A stretch of 64,000 nt of DNA. Origin: Prunus persica (Eukaryota; Streptophyta; Magnoliopsida; Rosales; Rosaceae). The stretch is from positions 14,021,730-14,085,729 of the forward strand of contig NC_034009.1 in NCBI RefSeq assembly GCF_000346465.2, in the 5' to 3' direction. The translations under genes and the position numbers were made by a program. The notes under the pieces were generated by a model. It made no database searches. It was not told the origin of the DNA and saw only the letters and a list, made by a program, of their open reading frames with translations. Below are positions 34,001-44,866 of this stretch, in pieces (position 1 is the first letter of the stretch; every line of letters begins with the position of its first letter).

Positions 34001-34335
34001 ACTGGAGCACTGGAAAGCAACACACCCCTTTGAAGAACCTTTTGGGTGAGGCCTATCTAGAAAATAAAGCAAAGTCACCGACCCAAAAAGAAAGTCAAGC
34101 TCCTGCGCCTCAGAGGGATGATAAAGCAGTGAAGGTGAAGGATGGTGGTCCTGGAGCGACAACAGTGAACTCAATTCTGGGTCCTGAATCACCAACAGGT
34201 CAGGCATCTAAGAAAGAGAATGCAAAAGAATGGAACTCTCCGGCACGGTATCCTTCAGACATTAAGAGTGAAAAGAAGAAAGTCAAGGGTAGACCATATT
34301 GGGCGCAATTTGTATGCTGCTCATCCGTGCATTAG
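28061..34335 (+). CDS. Acidic protein with a single C2H2 zinc finger (5 exons)
   Basis: Exons 28061-28097, 28379-28576, 29090-29275, 31135-33204 and 33698-34335 all have GT/AG borders, and their summed length (3,129 nt) is an exact multiple of three, giving 1,042 residues. Residues 22-42 form one finger, C-x2-C-x12-H-x3-H (CHKCGWPFPNAHPSARH...H), ending in a KRICG extension. The remainder is Ser/Asp/Glu-rich and likely disordered, with three related blocks around residues 505-650. The C-terminus is better ordered-looking: GWFPSISHVVNESPGRKKNE, VTNWSTGKQHTPLKNLLGEA, and a terminal WAQFVCCSSVH. No signal peptide or membrane segment. A nuclear role is plausible from the finger but not shown. I do not recognise a characterised gene name. 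Intron 3 is long (1.86 kb). No damage is seen. Confidence 0.82.
28784..28876. repeat. Small foldback element in intron 2
   Basis: GAAGCACGGACACG near the left end pairs with the reverse complement of CGTATCCATGCTTC at the right (GAAGCATGGATACG, 12 of 14). The loop contains further CGTATC/GATACG copies. It resembles a short MITE-like foldback. No flanking duplication was found. Confidence 0.45.
32229..32730 (+). repeat. Intragenic repeat encoding ~70-residue blocks
   Basis: Within exon 4, three related blocks start GDAGDYEKGIFENCNIIGD, GDAGDYEKDKTERFDIIGD and DDPGDHDGGEIEKSIISGN. The first two also share a following GDD-S/T-EK...NLESAS(R/S)LSELQ segment. The reading frame is kept across all of them, pointing to an in-frame segmental duplication that has diverged. 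Confidence 0.75.
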
Positions 34336-34859
34336 CATCCCCAGTATCTCAGTTTTAGAACTTTTGAAATGCGGGTAAAGCTTTACAGTTCTAGTTATAT
34401 GGAAGTTTGTTTCGATCGTGGATGCACATATTGCCCATGTGTTTTAGCTGTAATTTTGTACTTCTACCGACTTAGGTACATATTGTCAGTATGGTTATAC
34501 GAGTCTCGGATTTTATAGGCGTTAATTTGGTTATATATTTCATGCAGGAGGTTCATAGTTTGTTGATGAATATGTTTACTCTGGGATGAAATTGCAGCCT
34601 GATCTTCAATCTTTATAATGTTTTTACTAGGTCCATTATCTCTATCAAGAGTTGTTGTCATGTCTTAATAGACACCTCCGCATTGTGCTCCAGAATTAAG
34701 TTCAAAGCTTTCCTCCGGGAAAAAAAGAAGATATTATTAGTATGGATAAACCTCCGCTTCCATTTTACGAAATTAAGTTCACAATAATTATTAGGGTATC
34801 ACCTCCGCATTGTACCTTTCTATACTTTTGTGATTTAGTGGTTTCTTTTTACTTAAAGG
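34336..34859 (+). other. 3'UTR and downstream flank of the zinc-finger gene
   Basis: AT-rich sequence after the stop codon. It should hold the 3'UTR and poly(A) site. Several AATAAA-like words are too degenerate to choose between. No other gene is seen. Confidence 0.4.
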
Positions 34860-35524
34860 GAATGCTAGCAACATTCTTTCTAACATTCTCCTTTGAATAT
34901 TCTTTCTTTTTTTCATGACATATGTCATTTTCTTTACACTTAAAAAATACCATGCATCAAACAACCTACTTTTTGTTTTCCCTATTCACCCTTATTTGAT
35001 GTATTGACTTTAATGTTTACTTCAATTCATTCAATTTTTTTTTACAACTCTCTCTCTTCGAATAATCATAGACTTGCAGCCCCAAATCCAACCCTCTATA
35101 TCATTTTGAGAAAGCCAGACCTTCACACTTGAAACAACATGACATCTCCCACAAAAAAATCAAAATCAAAATCCATCAAAATCATTTTGTTTATTTCTCA
35201 TATTAAAGTTTGCAACTTTAAGGAGAGATTTTTAAATTTGGGCTGGGTTGTTGTTGTTGGTGCTTGGTAATGGTCCTCAAACCCAAATTTAGTAATGGCC
35301 AATGCTTGCCGTGGCCTTGAGGGTCTTCTTACTGTAGCCAAAACTTGCAAGGGCCTTGGTTTTGTTTGAAGAGAGATCGGGGTAAGAGAGAAAAAGAGGG
35401 AGAGAGAAGGAAGAGAGTATGGGGAGGTGGTGAGGAGAGGGTGGGGTGGAGATGGGTGGCGCTAAGGAGATGGTGGGGAAGATGGAGGTGCTGGGCTTTG
35501 GGGAAGAAGGTGGGGACGAATAGG

Positions 35525-35557
<33 letters not shown>

Positions 35558-35856
35558 TATTATTTATTATATTTAAATTTAAATTTAAATTATTAAATAT
35601 TTAATAAATTAATATAATTAATTTTTTTTATTTATAAAATATAATAATTTTTTACAAGTTACTAAGAAAGCTGTAAAAAAAAATTAATAAATTAAAGTAA
35701 AGTCAATACATCAAATAAGGGTAAATATGGAAAATAAAAATTAGGTTGTTTGATGTATTAATGACATTATTTTAAGTGCAAAGAAAATGACATATGTCAT
35801 GAGAAAAATGGGAGAAGGTTCAAAGGAGAATGTTAGAGAGAAGGTTGCTAGCACTC
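34860..35856. mobile_element. Long-TIR DNA transposon, non-autonomous (MULE-like)
   Basis: Terminal inverted repeats of about 180 bp begin GAATGCTAGCAAC / GAGTGCTAGCAAC. They share TCTAACATTCTCCTTTGAA, TCATGACATATGTCATTTTC and CCCTTATTTGATGTATTGAC. The interior is a GA- and GGTGG-rich patch plus (ATT)n, with no transposase. Long TIRs and the purine-rich interior resemble the Mutator-like element at 1722-2578, but I could not find a 9-bp duplication at the borders, so the superfamily is uncertain. Confidence 0.7.
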
Positions 35857-35955
35857 ACTCTTGCACTCTTTTTTAAAATTTTTTTTGAACCATTGGATTA
35901 ATATCCAACGGTGGGTGACCACACTCTCTTGGACTCCTGTGGTTCAAGAGATCGG

Positions 35956-35990
<35 letters not shown>

Positions 35991-36202
35991 TGACCTTACA
36001 GATCCGTGAAGCATTTCCTATTACTAAGCATTGATGAGCCAAATCAAATTTATATAAAGAAAGACAAACGGTGCCGTTGGAATATCTAATTGTTTTCTTC
36101 ACTTAAAATATATACATATACGGTATACCCTTGTTTCCATTACTCTCTGTCTAAAAGCTTCAACACAATTTCGTTCTTATAAGGCATAATTGACTAAAAA
36201 GC
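35857..36202. other. Intergenic DNA with (TA)n run
   Basis: This holds a pure (TA)n run at 35959-35987 and AT-rich sequence upstream of the defensin-like remnant. A TATATA stretch at about 36107-36120 could be its old TATA element. Nothing else is seen. Confidence 0.6.
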
Positions 36203-36961
36203 ATGCAAAGAACTCCTGCAGGCGTTTATTTCTTTCTTGTCTTGATTATCTTCTTTCTCTTAATAAGCACAGGTTAGTTAATTTTAAACTTGATTTTTAA
36301 AAATTAATCAACAATTATCGTTCATGATATTTATATTCAGGACATCCTCCAACAAAGTGGGAACTGAAATTAATCAATAATTTTCGTTCTTGATATTTGA
36401 ATTCAGTACATCCTTCAACAAAGTAGAGACTGGGTGCCACTAGTTAAACTTTATTCTTGACTAATAATATGTTATACTTGGTTTATGCAGCTGTCTATGT
36501 TAATAAAAATTTTAACATTCCTCTAATAGCGTAAGACCATCTACATTTTGTATTCTAAGCAATTGATTATGTTAATACATGTGCTATCACCTGTGAAGCT
36601 ACAACTAACAGCCTCTGTTCATGAGTCTCAAACGTTGAAATTTTGATGAATGAGTGGATTATAAGATACAAATCTTGAGATAGTTGAGATTGAATAGTTG
36701 AAACCGTTAGAAGAAATCACTTGAGCTACAAGTGCTTTGAATTTGAAATTTTTTTTTTAAATTTTTTTTTAAATTTGACAATTTGATATATAGAGATGAC
36801 AAGAAAATGTTGGAGTCAGAGCAAGAAATGGCATAAAAGATGTAGAGACAGCGCACATTGTAAGAAATACTGTATAGAGACACAAGGAAGGACACACTAG
36901 AGATTGTCACGGACGTTGGACAAGCAAATGCTATTGCAATCGGTGTGGACCAACACATTAA
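36203..36961 (+). pseudogene. Defensin-like cysteine-rich peptide, frameshifted
   Basis: This has the two-exon layout of plant defensin-like genes. Exon 1 (36203-36272) encodes a Met plus a strongly hydrophobic signal peptide (GVYFFLVLIIFFLLIS) and ends at a GT donor. Exon 2 (36794-36961) begins in the right phase. Its first frame has cysteines spaced C-x10-C-x5-C-x3-C, the first half of the CS-alpha-beta defensin pattern, then meets TAG. A shift of one base between about 36878 and 36900 opens the second half: DCHGRWTSKCYCNRC, then TAA at 36959-36961. Together they supply the eight cysteines of a secreted antimicrobial or signalling peptide. The frameshift makes it a pseudogene, barring a sequencing error. 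The intron carries a 66-bp tandem duplication. The exact class is not recognised. Confidence 0.68.
36301..36432. repeat. 66-bp tandem duplication in the defensin-like intron
   Basis: Two 66-bp units (36301-36366, 36367-36432) both begin AAATTAATCAA and share TGATATTT, ACATCCT, CAACAAAGT. They differ at about nine positions, so the duplication is not recent. Confidence 0.85.
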
Positions 36962-37486
36962 TTATTTATGTGATTCTATTCTGAAATCCACTTGAGTTTT
37001 ATTCATTTCACATTATGAATAACCTAAACATTCCCTATCAATTTCGTTTGCAATTAATATTTGGCATTTGAATATTGTAATATCTTTTCACGTCGATCTT
37101 TGTTGAGTCGTCACCATTCAGTCTAGAGAAACAACTAATTTACACTGTTGTTCCATGTAGTTTTATTCGCGATCAATTTGATCTATATAGTTTTGTTTTG
37201 TTTTGTTTTTTTACAATTGTACACATTGTAGTTTTTTTTTCTTTTTTCGGTATAAATTGTTTGAGCAAAATTCCGCACGGGGAATATTCGCACGTAAATT
37301 CTTTGACCCTTGAACTTCCTTCTCTTTCATTTCTCTCGATCCATCTGAAAAAGGTTGGAGTAAATAAACCACACTCAACGAGTGTTGGCCAAAGGCCCTT
37401 CGATGCCTAAGTTAGTTCGATTGGACCTTGAAAAATATACGACAATAGCTAAGAATTGAGTGGTTGGAGTCGTGTGTGGTGGTGGC

Positions 37487-37530
<44 letters not shown>

Positions 37531-38049
37531 TTTCTTGAGTAAAAGTAATCAATGTTTCTTGAGTAAAAATCTGATTACCTCATATGTGTGATGTAGCTAT
37601 GTATTTATAGTACTCCCTGTCAGTTAGGGTTTGAAGAATAATCCTTATTTAATTAGGATTATTCTTACCCAAAAATAAGAGATTGAAATTAAACAAGGAG
37701 ATTCGGTGGAAATCTCATTATTAATTTAGGGAGATATTAGTGTCACCCGCTTATTAGTTGCCAAAATATATGCTCTCATAAATGCCCCCTAGCTTCTACA
37801 TGGCGCGTATGTGGCAAGGAGGAGATGTGAAATATTCTTCGGGCTTTCCGACTGCGTTTGGGCTTCCACTTGTGAGTAGGGCTCCAAGTTAAAGTAGGCC
37901 TTTGATTTCTTCTTGGAATTGGTTTGTGACTCCTTGTTGGTTAAGGATACCCAACTATTATAAATACAAGGCTTTTCTTCACTCCTATTCAAATTGCAAA
38001 CTTGTCTTCCTCTACTTTCTAGCTTGTGAGAGACATTGAAGGAGTGTAC
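36962..38049. other. Intergenic DNA with microsatellite
   Basis: No gene is recognised. It holds a (GA)n run at 37489-37528, followed by two 24-bp near-repeats ATGTTTCTTGAGTAAAA (37528-37551, 37552-37575). Short frames here lack any family signature. Confidence 0.55.
37489..37528. repeat. (GA)n microsatellite
   Basis: An uninterrupted GA run of about 40 bp. Confidence 0.95.
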
Positions 38050-38721
38050 TGTTGGAATTCTAAAAAGGATTTAAAAATTTAACCGTTTTGATTTATTTAA
38101 TGATTTTGGCTGTTTTATTTTATTTATTGTGGGGGTTATACATATTTAATTTTCAAGTGTTATTTCTATATTGAATGCCTTAATTTTCTAGTTTAATGTG
38201 GTGAAGGTTACATGTTATTGGATACCTACAAAAGGTCATCCTTCCTTCACATTTGATATACTATCAGAATATCACATACCACAATCACCACCACAATCTG
38301 ATTCTCTCATCTTCCACCTTTTATACTTTTTCTACTTATATTATTATTTTTGAGCAACGGTTCTGTGACTTGGAGACCTATTTTCGACTGTGAACGTGCT
38401 CATAGCGGACCTTGAGCCTGTGTATCGAGGGGTCGTATCTTAGAGTCTTGTAGACCGTCAATACCTACACACGTAGGGAGGCTACAAAGGCTTTAGGACA
38501 ACGTCTTTAACGTGCTTCACCATACCAGGCTTGCTTTCATAATCGTAATTTATTTTACTTTTATTTACCTATTATTTGTTTATTTAGTTTTACTTTACCT
38601 TTCCAATTTTTTATATATATTATTAATGTTATAAAGAGTTTTGCGTTTGGCTTATACGGAAAGGGGAAAACTATAATTTTTATAACATATACTCCTTGCT
38701 TGTTAAGGAGAGGAGTCGCCG
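38050..38721 (+). mobile_element. Candidate solo LTR
   Basis: A segment starting TGTTGGAATTC, the common form of a plant LTR end, is bordered by TGTAC on both sides (38045-38049, 38722-38726). The interior has an AT-rich promoter-like half and a second half with GAGCAACGGTTCTGTG and TCGTATC blocks that looks like a U5 region. The right end is CG, not the expected CA. No matching second LTR exists in the window, so this stays tentative. Confidence 0.4.
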
Positions 38722-39153
38722 TGTACACCAAGATAGGTCACACTTGGTTTATTTATTAATTTTTTTCTTCTTTGTGACGAGGACCAGCTGGTTGGGCTCA
38801 ATTGGTTGTTGTCGTGCCCACGGGGAGTGGCTGGAGCGATGACGCCAATTGGTGGCGGTGGTCGCTGCTGTTGCTGGCCGCTATGGCTGTTTTTTTTTTC
38901 TATCACGACAAGGACTAGCTGTGCTGGAGCAGGTACCCCGTTTGGCTGCTGGGTTATTACCGTCATCTGCCGGCTGTTGTCGGCTACTGCTGGTTGTGGC
39001 AATAGCTGCTGTCCCTTTTTTTTTTTTGGGTGCTAGAACTTAGGGTTTTGACTTGTGATTTCTCTTCCTTTTGTAGTTGCCCAATCATCATGTCATCTAA
39101 CGAGGGAAGCCAATCTTCTGGTTTGCAAGTGCCCATGTATTTGTGGGGTAGCT

Positions 39154-40592
39154 TGATGGACATATTTTATATTATATATTTAACCTCATTCTTAGTATAT
39201 TTTGGTTAATATTTTGGAAGAATTTTGATACTTTGAATTATATTTCCAATATAGGACTTTCGACTCTCTCTAGAGCAAAACATAATCAAATTGAGGAATT
39301 TTGGAGTAATTCCAGTTGGAGGACGTTCTTGAGTCGCTTAGCTTGATCGTACCAAAATTTCAGATTTTTCTTCCAAGCGGTTATTTTCTGGCAACAAAAT
39401 AAAGGAGCAGTGCGCGGTGCTGGAATAGTGACGTGTTAGGCTTTTATTGCATTTTTGGAGCCCAAGATGACCTCGGATGGGTTTGTGGCCTTCTAGAGAA
39501 GTGTTCAGAACATTTTTATCTTTAAAACAACCTATCTTGGGCCAGATTTGGAGGAGATTTGGGGCCAAAACGTGGCTGGGCAGATTTTGGGCAGATTCTC
39601 CTATTCCAATTTGAACTTTATTTCCTAGTATTATTTTATTTAATTAGTTTCCTTGTGGGGATAGAAAAGCTGTACATTGGCAGCTAGGTTTTAAGGGGTA
39701 TTTAAGCTCTTTCTCACAAGGAATTGAGGACTCCCTTTTTCACTTTTGAACTTTGAATTGTGGAGAGCAATTGCTAGGGTTTTGGGTTTTCACAACTTCA
39801 GGTGTTTTCGTTCTTTTCTTTTTAATGATATTTTCTTGGATTTCAATTATGAGTATGCGTAACTAAATTTCTTTTGCTAGGGTGAAGCCTTGAACCTTAG
39901 CATGAATATGTGATTTTTATTTAATTGCTTATGATGAGTGCATGCCTACTTGAATTGTTAATCACTGTTTTAAACTATCTAATTGTCTTAATGCCTGATC
40001 ACCATTAGGATCTTTAGAAAAGTAATTGGATGCAATTTTGGTCGGAAAGTTCCCTGAAATTGATGCTAGCTTCTTGTGATTAATAATTGTAATTTCACTT
40101 AAGATGAACACCACGTCTTAAGGGTTGCATGGTTTTTCAAAGGGTTTTCACAAAACTTAATGAGTCTTTCATGTTCAGATTTGATCCGAACGTCCGGACG
40201 GGTTGCATGTTAGATATACGTTCTGTGTTGGAGGTTCCAAGTAGAATATACATTAGGAAAACCTAACCTTCAAATTGGCATGTGCAAATCATAAGTAATT
40301 GGTAAAAGTTCATAGGATTGCTAGGTGATGGTGAAACCCTAGTACTTTTATAAATTGATATTCAAAACTCTTTCCTTCAATTGTATTTGTTTTTAGAATC
40401 AACCAAATTCATAATCATCTTTCTTGACCTTTTATTTTAAGTAGTTATTTGGAATTTGTCTTTACATAAATTGCTAATTAGTCCTTGAGGAAAACGACCT
40501 TGCATGAGCATCTATACTACAATAGCCTTGTATTCTTGCAAGTATTTTATGTGATTTTAACTCTGTTTGCACAAGTACTAAAAATCCTATCA
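39154..40592 (+). repeat. Athila 5' LTR
   Basis: 1,439 bp, almost identical to 48888-50326. It ends at ATCCTATCA, six bases before the primer-binding site. Confidence 0.95.
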
Positions 40593-40598
40593 AGAAAT

Positions 40599-40616
40599 TG
40601 GCGCCGTTGCCGGGGA
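40599..40616 (+). promoter_or_regulatory. Athila primer-binding site
   Basis: TGGCGCCGTTGCCGGGGA, the characteristic Athila-group primer site, lies six bases after the LTR. An A-rich simple repeat (about 40677-40735) separates it from gag. Confidence 0.88.
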
Positions 40617-40728
40617 CTATTTTAGACAATTTTTGTTTAACCTTTTTCTGATTTATTTTATTTTTAATTTTCGTCCAAAAAAAAAATAAAAAAATAAAAA
40701 AATAAAAAAAGAAAAGAAAAGAAAAAAA

Positions 40729-42388
40729 TTGAAATTGAACAATTTTGTTTCTGTTGCAGATTTTGCAGACTGCATGGTCCAAACCAGATCAGGAACTGCA
40801 CAGATTGTACAATTTGATCCAGAACCAGAGTGCACACTGCATAGACAGCGGAGAGAAGTTACTTGGGCTTGGGACTGTTCACTGCAGGGCACTTTTCTGC
40901 AGAATCTGTTTGCAAACGAGAGTAACATGGCGTTAGAATTACCTGCGGCAGGTAGACCACTCAGGGAGTCATTGGAAGCCCGTGCCACTGATGTTCCCAA
41001 TTGCATTGTGTATCCTGAACAAGAAGAGGGTGATTCGTTTGAGATCAGGCACCATATGCTTGAAATTCTACCTACTTTTCAAAGGTTGCCTAATGAAGAT
41101 GCAAACATACATATTGCAAAATTTATTGTGGGTTGCAAGAATATTTTGATTAGGGGTTTTTCTGCTGAGGCTATTAAGTTACGTCTTTTCCCTTTCACTT
41201 TGAAGGACAAGGCAGAAACTTGGTTATTCACTCTACCAGCTAATAGCATTACTACTTGGCAGTAGTTACACACAAAATTCCTGAACAAATATTATCCAGC
41301 ATCCAAGACATTGAATTACAAGAGGGAGATTTTGACATTCACACAGAAGCCCAATGAAGAGTTTCATGAAGCGTGGGAGAGATATACAGAGATGTACATA
41401 AAGTGTCCACATGTTAAAATTGATTCAGATACACAAATGAATATTTTCTTTGATGGGCTTAATCCTACATCTAAGAGCCATGTGAATGCATCAGCTGGAG
41501 AATCATTATCAAATAAATCTGCAAGAGAGGCATTTGAACTGTTTGATATGATGGCTACAGAATCTCAGCAATGGGCAGCAGAACATTCACAGAAAAGGGG
41601 CATTTTTGAGTTATCAGTAGGTTCTCCCAACATGTCTGCACAAATGGAAAAAATGGATAAGAAAATTGATGCAAAGTTTGATATGCTTCTACAACATATA
41701 GCAAGTTCTACACAGCAGCCACCTACATCAACAGTTTGCACTATATGCAGTATGGCTACACATGACATAATGGGCTGCCCACATAGAGACTCTTACCCAG
41801 AGCTTGTTGAACAACATGTCAATATGATGAACAGCTATCAAAGGCCTAGGAATGATGCATATGCAACTCATTACAATCCTGGATGGAGGGATCACCCTAA
41901 TTTCAAATGGGGTGACAATCAGACTAATGCCAAACCATTCCAGCATGCACAAAAACCTTTTGTTCCCTCCAAACCATCTCTGGAAGATCAACTTGCTAAA
42001 CTGGCAGCAACAACTCAATCATTCATCGAGGGCAACAATCAAAGATTTCAAAATGTTGAAGCATCAATTAAAAGTTTGGAGCAACAATTTGGACAGCTAG
42101 CTACACAGATTTCAGACAGAGAAAAGGGCAAATTTCCTAGTCAAACAATTCCTAATCCAAATGGACGTGAAGATTGCAAAGTTGTTCGGACTTTACGATG
42201 TGGAAAAAGCTATGACAATCGTGAAAATAGCATTGAAAAGGAGCAGCAAACAGTGGAGGATAATACAGAAAAATTTTGCAGCAGCAGAACCTGCCAAACC
42301 TGCAGAAAAACATAATTTGGCAGATCTAGAAACTGTTCCAAAACAAGTTCCTGAGCGTGTTTATGAGGCCCCAATTCCATATCCATAA
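40729..42388 (+). pseudogene. Athila gag
   Basis: This is the structural polyprotein. It contains the Athila gag core FEIRHHMLEILPTFQRLPNE, FSAEAIKLRLFPFTLKDKAE, WLFTLPANSITTW, then FHEAWERYTEMYIKCPHV and GLNPTSKSHVNASAGESL. A Cys/His cluster (CTICSMATHDIMGCP) and a Gln-rich tail with LEDQLAKLAATTQSF follow. Stop TAG 41263-41265 follows TTWQ, and TAA 42386-42388 precedes the pol part; both fit former Gln codons. A frameshift at about 42160-42290 moves the last portion to the pol frame. Confidence 0.85.
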
Positions 42389-44866
42389 CGTTTGAAGTCT
42401 AAAGCAAAAGATCAGCAACTTAAGGACTTTATGCAGACATTATCCAAGGTTCAAATCAACATTCCCTTACTGGATGCAATCAAGAAAATTCCATCATATG
42501 CCAAATTTTTGAAGGAAGTTTGCAGCAGCAAAAAGAAGCTTTCAGATTTGGACAAAGTTATTTTGACAGAACAATGCAGCGCAGTTTTGCTACACAAACT
42601 ACCACCTAAGAAAAAAGATCCAGGGAGTTTTAATATTTCTTGCACTATTGGAAATTCTAATTTTAAAAGTGCTTTAATTGATTTGGGTGCAAGTATTAAT
42701 TTGATGCCTTTTTCTGTTTTTCAGCGATTGGGGCAAGGAGATTTAAAGCCTACATCAATTATACTTCAACTAGCTGACCGTTCAATCACTTATCCAAGAG
42801 GTGTTATTGAAGATCTAATTATTAAGGTTGATAATCTGTATCTACCGGCAGATTTTGTGGTTTTAGACATGGATGAAGACCTTCAAACACCTATTATTTT
42901 GGGGAGGTCGTTTATGGCAACAGCTAGGACCTTAATTGATGTGGAAGCTGGAACATTGACTTTACGGGTTCAGGACCAATCTGTGGTATTTAATTTGTTT
43001 GAGGCAGCAAAACGTCCTGCTGAACAGCTAGATTGTATGCGTATTGACATGGTAGACAGTATGGTGCAGGACAGATTTTATGCTAATTCAAAAACAGATC
43101 AGTTGCTGCATGTTTTACAGGGGGCATTTGAGACAGATTCTGAAGATGAAGGTGTTCATGAGTACATACACGCATTGAACAGTCTGCCCACAGTGTTGCC
43201 AAAATTTAGGAATGTGTATGAGAGTTTAGGGGAGCCCAAACAGCCCCTTAAACCATCCAGACAACAGCCGCCAAAATTGGAGCTGAAGCCTTTACCACAA
43301 CATCTTAAATATGCATATTTAGGAGCTGCAGAGACGTTGCCAGTTATAATTGCAGCAGATTTAACACCGACAGAGGAGGATAAATTGCTTCGTGTGTTGA
43401 GAAAATATCAAGATGCATTGGGATGGACAATTGCGGACATCAAGGGAATCAGCCCAGCACTATGTATGCACAGAATATTAATGGAAGACGACGTAAAGCC
43501 AACAGTTGATGCTCAACGCCGCCTTAACCCAATTATGAAAGAGGTGGTCAGAACAGAGGTTATGAAATTACTTGATGCAGGTATGATTTATCCTATTTCT
43601 GACAATAAATGGGTTAGCCCGACTCAAGTTGTGCCTAAACGAACCGGTATTACAGTGGTGAAAAATGATAATAATGAGTTAGTTCCTACACGATTGACTA
43701 CGGGTTGGAGAATGTGTGTAGATTACTGGAAGCTTAACACAGGGACAAGAAAAGACCATTTTTCATTGCCTTTTATTGACCAGATGTTAGAAAGGTTGGC
43801 TGGGTGGGCTTTTTACTGTTTTCTTGATGGGTATTCTGGGTATAATCAGATTCCAATCGCACCAGAGGATCAAGAGAAGACTACTTTCACTTGTCTATTC
43901 GGTACTTATGCTTATCGGAGGATGCCATTCGGATTATGCAATGCACCTGCTACGTTTCAACGTTGTATGATGAGTATTTTTTCTGGCTTGGTCAAAAATA
44001 TTGTGGAAGTTTTTATGGATGATTTTTTTGTTTTTGGGGATTCATATGATCAGTGCTTACAGAATTTATCATTAGTTCTTCAGAGATGTCAAGCGACGAA
44101 TTTAGTGCTAAACTGGGAAAAGTGTCATTTCATGGTTGAACAGGGAATTGTCTTGGGTCATTCAATTTCTAGCAAAGGCATCAAGGTTGACAAAGCAAAG
44201 ATTGAAGTTATTGCAAAGCTGCCACCTCCTACATCAGTAAAAGGTGTGAGATCCTTCTTAGGACACGCAGGTTTTTATCGTCGGTTCATCAAGGATTTCT
44301 CCAAGATTAGTCGACCCTTATGCACTTTATCGGCTAAGGATGCACCATTTAATTTTGATAAGGCCTATTTAGAAGCATTCAACAAGTTGAAAGCACTCCT
44401 AACTTCGGCACCCATCATTGCTGCACCAAATTGGGATTTACCATTTGAACTAATGTGTGATGCGTCAGATTATGCTATCGGGGCAGTTTTAGGGCAGCGA
44501 AAAGATAAGCTTCCCCATGTCATCTATTATGCAAGTCGTACTCTAAATGATGCACAGCTTAACTATGCAACTACAAAGAAGGAATTGTTGGCAGTTGTGT
44601 TCGCACTAGAGAAATTTCGGTCTTATTTGGTTGGGGCTAAAATAATTGTCTATACAGATCATGCTGCACTAAAATACTTGTTGTCTAAGAAGGATGCAAA
44701 GCCTAGATTGATTCGTTGGGTTCTCTTACTTCAAGAATTTGACTTAGAGATTAAAGACAAGAAGGGCAGTGAGAATGTTGTGGCTGATCATTTATCTAGA
44801 TTAATTATTCCAGCAGCTACAGAGGCAGATTCTCTACCATTGAGTGAAAGTTTCCCAGATGAATAG
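42389..44866 (+). pseudogene. Athila protease, reverse transcriptase, RNase H
   Basis: A long open frame. The protease has ALIDLGASINLMPFSVFQRL and TPIILGRSFMATARTLIDV. RT motifs: WVSPTQVVPKRTGI, WRMCVDYWKLNTGTRKDHF, CFLDGYSGYNQIPIAPEDQE, MPFGLCNAPATFQRCMM, VEVFMDDFFVFGDS (FMDDF, Athila type). RNase H: ELMCDASDYAIGAVLGQRKD, ATTKKELLAVVFALEKF, IIVYTDHAALKYLL and ADHLSRL, with catalytic residues in place. The only interruption is the terminal TAG (44864-44866) after FPDE, where Gln is usual and the frame continues into integrase. The K in VDYWKLN is R in most relatives. Confidence 0.9.

Noticed and set aside
35345..35596. Arg/Gly/Trp-rich frame inside the long-TIR element
   Set aside because: Derived from GA and GGTGG low-complexity DNA and an (ATT)n run.
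38703..39002. Minus-strand Pro/Gln-rich 99-codon frame
   Set aside because: Low-complexity GC-rich DNA with T runs. No domain, and it runs from a candidate LTR end into transposon-derived sequence.
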